Source: Eretmocerus hayati (Eukaryota; Arthropoda; Insecta; Hymenoptera; Aphelinidae). From it: a stretch of DNA of 64,000 bases. Position numbers and translations under genes: made by a program. The stretch lies in NCBI GenBank assembly GCA_029851415.1, contig CM056744.1:90073907-90137906 (forward strand). Reading direction: 5' to 3'. The notes below the pieces were generated by a model. It made no database searches, was not told where the DNA came from, and was given only the letters and a program-made list of their open reading frames with translations. This document shows positions 60,438 to 64,000 of the stretch, piece by piece; position 1 is the first letter of the stretch, and every line of letters starts with the position of its first letter.

Positions 60438-60547
60438 GTCGGGGGGCTCCGCCTCCCCTTCAACCCCCCTGGCGGGGGCTTCCCCCCTGCTACCCCTGGA
60501 CCCCGCTCCGGGCCCCGGTGGCCCTGCCCCTACCGCCGCTTTCCGCG
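60438..60547 (+). repeat. GC-rich block in AT-rich DNA
   Basis: About 110 bases dominated by C and G runs (GGGGGGCTCCGCC, AACCCCCCTGGCGGGGGCTT, CCGGGCCCCGGTGG), with several small inverted repeats. It looks like a GC-rich insertion of unknown type. Confidence 0.5.
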
Positions 60548-60880
60548 AAAAGTTTGTCGAACAAGCGGCTCTGACGCATCATTTGAATTGGTGACAACTT
60601 CCACTTTAAACAAAACTTATAGCAAAAATCTATCTTTCATTACACCAAAATAATTGGATTCATTTTGGAGGTCAGTTGACATTCTTAGAAATGTACCATT
60701 GATTTGTATTAGATCAAGGTACTCGGCAATGAGCACCTTTTTGTGATTTGATTTTTAGAATATTTATTGGTCTAAAGGATACTTATTTCAATTGAATAAA
60801 CTCAGTATAAGATAATAATTGTTATCATTTCATTCAAGGTCGTAGAGGCATAGTTTTCCGCACAGTAGGTTATTGCATAA

Positions 60881-61016
60881 AATAGTATAAGCAACGCGGG
60901 CGAAAAGGTTCCGCACTCGTGTCCGGAACCGCGCGAGAAAGTAACTTTCTCGCACTCTTTCCGGACACTCGTGTGGGAATCTCCCTTTTCGCCCATATTG
61001 CTTCATGTACTATTAA
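60881..61016. mobile_element. Palindromic MITE, 136 bp
   Basis: Left AATAGTATAAGCAACGCGGG and right (inverse) AATAGTACATGAAGCAATAT start near-complete inverted arms, through GGCGAAAAGG and CACTCGTGTCCGGAA, to a centre GCGAGAAAGTAACTTTCTCGC-type core. No coding capacity. Confidence 0.7.
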
Positions 61017-61019
61017 CGG

Positions 61020-63130
61020 CGAGGGTCGTATTTCTCCACCGATAAAAGTTTCAAAAAAATAAAAATTGATTTTTCTTCTTCGGTAAGCGGCTAAATTAAT
61101 TTCATCGCGCTATCTTGGTGCATTTTTTAAATCGCGTTGCAAACAATTTTGAGATTTCCAAACATACTCAAGTGCTGAGAGTTGGTCAAAAAATTTCCAA
61201 CAACAAAATTTGTGTTGGAATGAGACCACGTTGCACGTGTACAAATTCCCAAGGATCTGGAGCTATTTTCAATTTGATCGTCAAGGTAATGTGTCTTTCG
61301 ATAAACACTTGGGGGAGTCGATCGTGAGAAATGAAACTAGTCATCTACTTTTAATGAAAAATGAAAAAAGAGCAAGGAATCAAATATGTGGGGTTGGGAC
61401 GAAGTCAATGAAACTCAAAGGCAAGGTTTTTGGACCAGTATGACATATCAAATACAATATAATATCCTCGTGTATTTTTGGTATAGCCATGCCAATAAAC
61501 CTCATCAATTTCAATCTGATAGAGATTATGCTGTGACATGAATGTTATATTGTCTCAAGCCACCAGGACTCTCCTCCAGAGATAAAAGTACGTAAGCAAT
61601 CATGGACCGAGTTGACTTCATCCAGATCAAAACTTAATCGTATGCGTATTTATTATTACTCAATAAACGATACGGGTTGCTGGTTTTGAAACGATTTTGA
61701 ATATTTCATTGTTCACCAAACACAATATAAATTGAACACGCCACCTGAGAATTTGTGAAAGACTGTCTCTTTAATTACCACCGTGGACGAGGTAGGTACC
61801 TAGCCTTTTGAGCGTTAATAAAAGAATACCTCATCAGTCGCGCAGGCCCATTATCATCACTGACTCATCAGAATTGTTAAATGAACTCCTCAAAAAGTAA
61901 GGTTCTTTCAATTTCATATGATTCAAAATTTATTTCCAGAAACTGTAAACCACTGACACCAAATCAGTGAAACGAATCAATGTTAGTTCATCCATGGTTC
62001 AAAACTCCCGTTAATTCACTCAATCCAACAAAGCAATTTATCCCGCACTAACTTGCTCTCTCAACGAGCTCAACTCGCGTGTAACCACGGGGTTACTCAC
62101 ACCAATTTCTTCTTGGGGGACATTTGACTCGCACACCACCACATATACAGTAGACCGCGTGTGGCATAAACGGCGTGGCGGTGATGCGATGGTGGTATAC
62201 GGTATTACCCGTGCCGAGATATTTGGCGGAACCCCTACTACAGTATATAGACCCGACTTGCGATTATTCAATTCATCGGCCTGTCAAAAACACCAGTGCA
62301 CGCTTCGCCCACTCCGTTCTTTCTCCCTCTTCCCCTTTTCGAATCGCTTTCTCGCTATCGCTCTTTCTCTTTTTCACATCGACCTAAGCGTCTTCTTTCT
62401 GCCTTGCTCGCACATAAACCTTCCGAGATTACTCTTTTCATCACGGTAAACAAGGTTTTTCTTGAAAAATCATAAGACCATGATGATTTTTGTTGCAACT
62501 TTTTAATGTGGGCTGAGTTTTTGGTTGAAGTGATGGGGGAGTGATTTCAGAATTATCTTATACAGCCGAATGATGCGATTTGTTCCGCGATAATGAAAGA
62601 TACTATCTCCATCTCGATCTTCATAAACTTTTAACAAATCAAATCACTTACAAATTTCAAAAAAATTCTTGAAGGTGAAAACTGTCGATTTCGATTTTTT
62701 TTTTTTTTTTTTTTTTTCATCCATTGAGATCAATATTTTTTAAATAACTTTTGCAGAGTGCTGCAAGAATAAGACTCATTTCACAGGCCATCTTGTGATT
62801 TCCGACACCAGTCGCAACTCAGCCGAAGAAATTTAAAGGAGAATTTTTTAGATTGATGGTTTTTTAATTGAAAATTTATTGGATGTAGAAAAACAAACGA
62901 GAATGTTGACCTGAAATCGGAATTTTGGATGGGTCGAACTCGATATGTACAACGTCCTGAAAATGGATATCAAAATCCAAACATCCATTATTTTGCATTC
63001 TTACAATTTAATACCCGCTCGCACTAAACTTATTGCCTTGATCTCGTCAAGCTGATGCAGCTGGTCAAGTATCAAAATATTGATATTTGATACAAATCAT
63101 TTTCTAACAATAAACATCAAATTGTACGCC
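61020..63130. other. Unannotated stretch
   Basis: No gene recognised. At 62080-62300 a GC-richer stretch with an ACAGTATATAGACCC TATA-like string could be a promoter. A T homopolymer lies at about 62693-62716. Confidence 0.3.
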
Positions 63131-63171
63131 CATTCGCTGATCCTCATGTTCTCTCGTGCCCCCTAGCCTCA

Positions 63172-64000
63172 CTCAAACAGAGCCCTCAGCTTCGTCTGTG
63201 ACTCGACAGTGCGCCGAGCATCATACTCCTCGGAGAGCAAGACCTCCAAGTTGATGTCACCGATATTGTGGTCGATATCCCAGATACCCTCTGGAGCCGC
63301 CGATGGTTTGACTAAGGATGAAAGAGGCACTTTGAATTGTGCTGGCGATGGCGGAGGCCCTAGCGCTAGCGCGTCGATGGTTGAGGTGCTTGAATTGGGG
63401 TTTATGGGCCTTTGAGCTGGTGATGGAGGCACTAGCGCTGGGCCTATCGGGGACGGATTATTTTGTACCCACCGTCACTTGAGCTCACCACGCCGCTCCA
63501 TCCCCCGAGCCTGCGGTCCTTTATAATTATAGGATGGACGGCCTGCGTTATGCCTCCTTGCGTTGGCCTGTTACCGTACTAACATATACACTTGTTACGT
63601 TAATGCGTCGTTTGCCGTTAAACAGTATTTTAAGCTAGGCGCATCAGCTCGGGGTACGATTTTCGTGTTCGATGTCTTTTTGATCGTCGTGGACGAACTC
63701 TGATGTGGTAAGACGGGAAAGACGAAACCAGACTGATCTGGGCAGAACAGTTCCTCGGATGCCGAATAAGAGTGTCTCCCGAACCTATAAGTCGGGTCGT
63801 CTGCTACAGGAATGGAAGTGTAGGAAAGTCCACCCATCTTGCGACTGAGTACCAGAGCCTGGTTGAATTGGGAGGATTTTGGATGTATATTAATAATTAC
63901 CGGAGGCACTAAGATTCACTGAAGATCCACTGTTAATGTATACTCACTTTTATTTCTTCCTGACAGATACAAACAGAAATTCTCGTAGTGCTCACAGGTA
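63172..64000 (-). pseudogene. Decayed protein-coding frame with four in-frame stops (partial at window edge)
   Basis: Reading the minus strand from the right edge, one frame stays open apart from four stops: TGA near 63922, TAA near 63597, TAA near 63573 and TGA near 63478. It ends at TGA near 63170. This covers some 275 codons in an AT-rich genome, where far more chance stops are expected. The two longest open pieces (63909-63598 and 63476-63172) look protein-like. The first contains RKMGGLSYTSIPVADDPTYR. The second has two imperfect copies of a Pro/Ser/Ala-Gln motif and an acidic C-terminus, WDIDHNIGDINLEVLLSEEY. I do not recognise the family; an endogenous viral or retroelement fragment, or a dead host gene, are all possible. 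Short introns removing the stops cannot be excluded but no convincing splice pairs were seen. Confidence 0.4.

Noticed and set aside
60322..60594. 90-codon frame with a Pro/Ala/Gly-rich middle
   Set aside because: The middle is the GC-rich insertion and the flanks are AT-rich non-coding. No start or splice support.

Overview
The window is AT-rich, intron-rich, repeat-laden animal DNA. A Dbx-type homeobox gene with a very long intron, a secreted MBF2-family protein (an arthropod family), arthropod-style TATA and TCAGT initiator elements, and dense TA- and TTA-flanked MITEs all point to an insect. A parasitoid-type wasp is plausible but the sequence does not prove it. Coding sequence occupies only about 2-3% of the window.

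Layout. The minus strand from about 37.1 kb to 3.1 kb carries the 5' half of a homeobox gene that I read as Dbx: exon 1 at 36915-36192, an intron of about 32.9 kb, and exon 2 at 3317-3099. The homeodomain exon should lie left of base 1. Inside that intron, on the opposite strand, sits a small secreted-peptide gene (7706-11419). It has two tandemly duplicated promoter plus signal-peptide exons and one downstream exon encoding a six-cysteine CS-alpha-beta (defensin-like) domain with a long tail. At 54907-55269 (+) is an intact single-exon MBF2-like secreted protein. At the right edge (63172-64000, minus) is a protein-like reading frame interrupted by four in-frame stops, probably a pseudogene or a captured fragment.

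The rest is mostly mobile and satellite DNA. Main families: (A) a dispersed element with conserved ends and an internal 10-bp/25-bp minisatellite (5.1-6.7, 21.5-22.6, 44.6-45.5, 58.8-59.7 kb); (B) a repeat of about 200 bp (19.7, 28.3, 59.7 kb); (C) TA-flanked elements whose inverted ends begin AGGTAAGTG, a perfect splice-donor string (12.3-13.7, 14.9-16.1, 32.0-32.8 kb); several long-armed foldback elements (24.3-26.3, 29.5-30.5, 48.7-49.6 kb); short palindromic MITEs (26.3, 30.6, 51.65, 52.1, 57.7, 60.9 kb); three related tRNA-derived SINEs (48.2, 48.55, 51.2 kb); a 5S rRNA-like fragment (28.8 kb); a THAP-domain relic (0.9-1.1 kb); and a 328-bp satellite in three tandem copies (33.3-34.2 kb).

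The genes do not form an operon or pathway. The two small secreted-protein genes look like independent, possibly lineage-specific loci near a deeply conserved developmental regulator. All coordinates and alignments were read by eye. Repeat boundaries are approximate, and no database comparison was possible.
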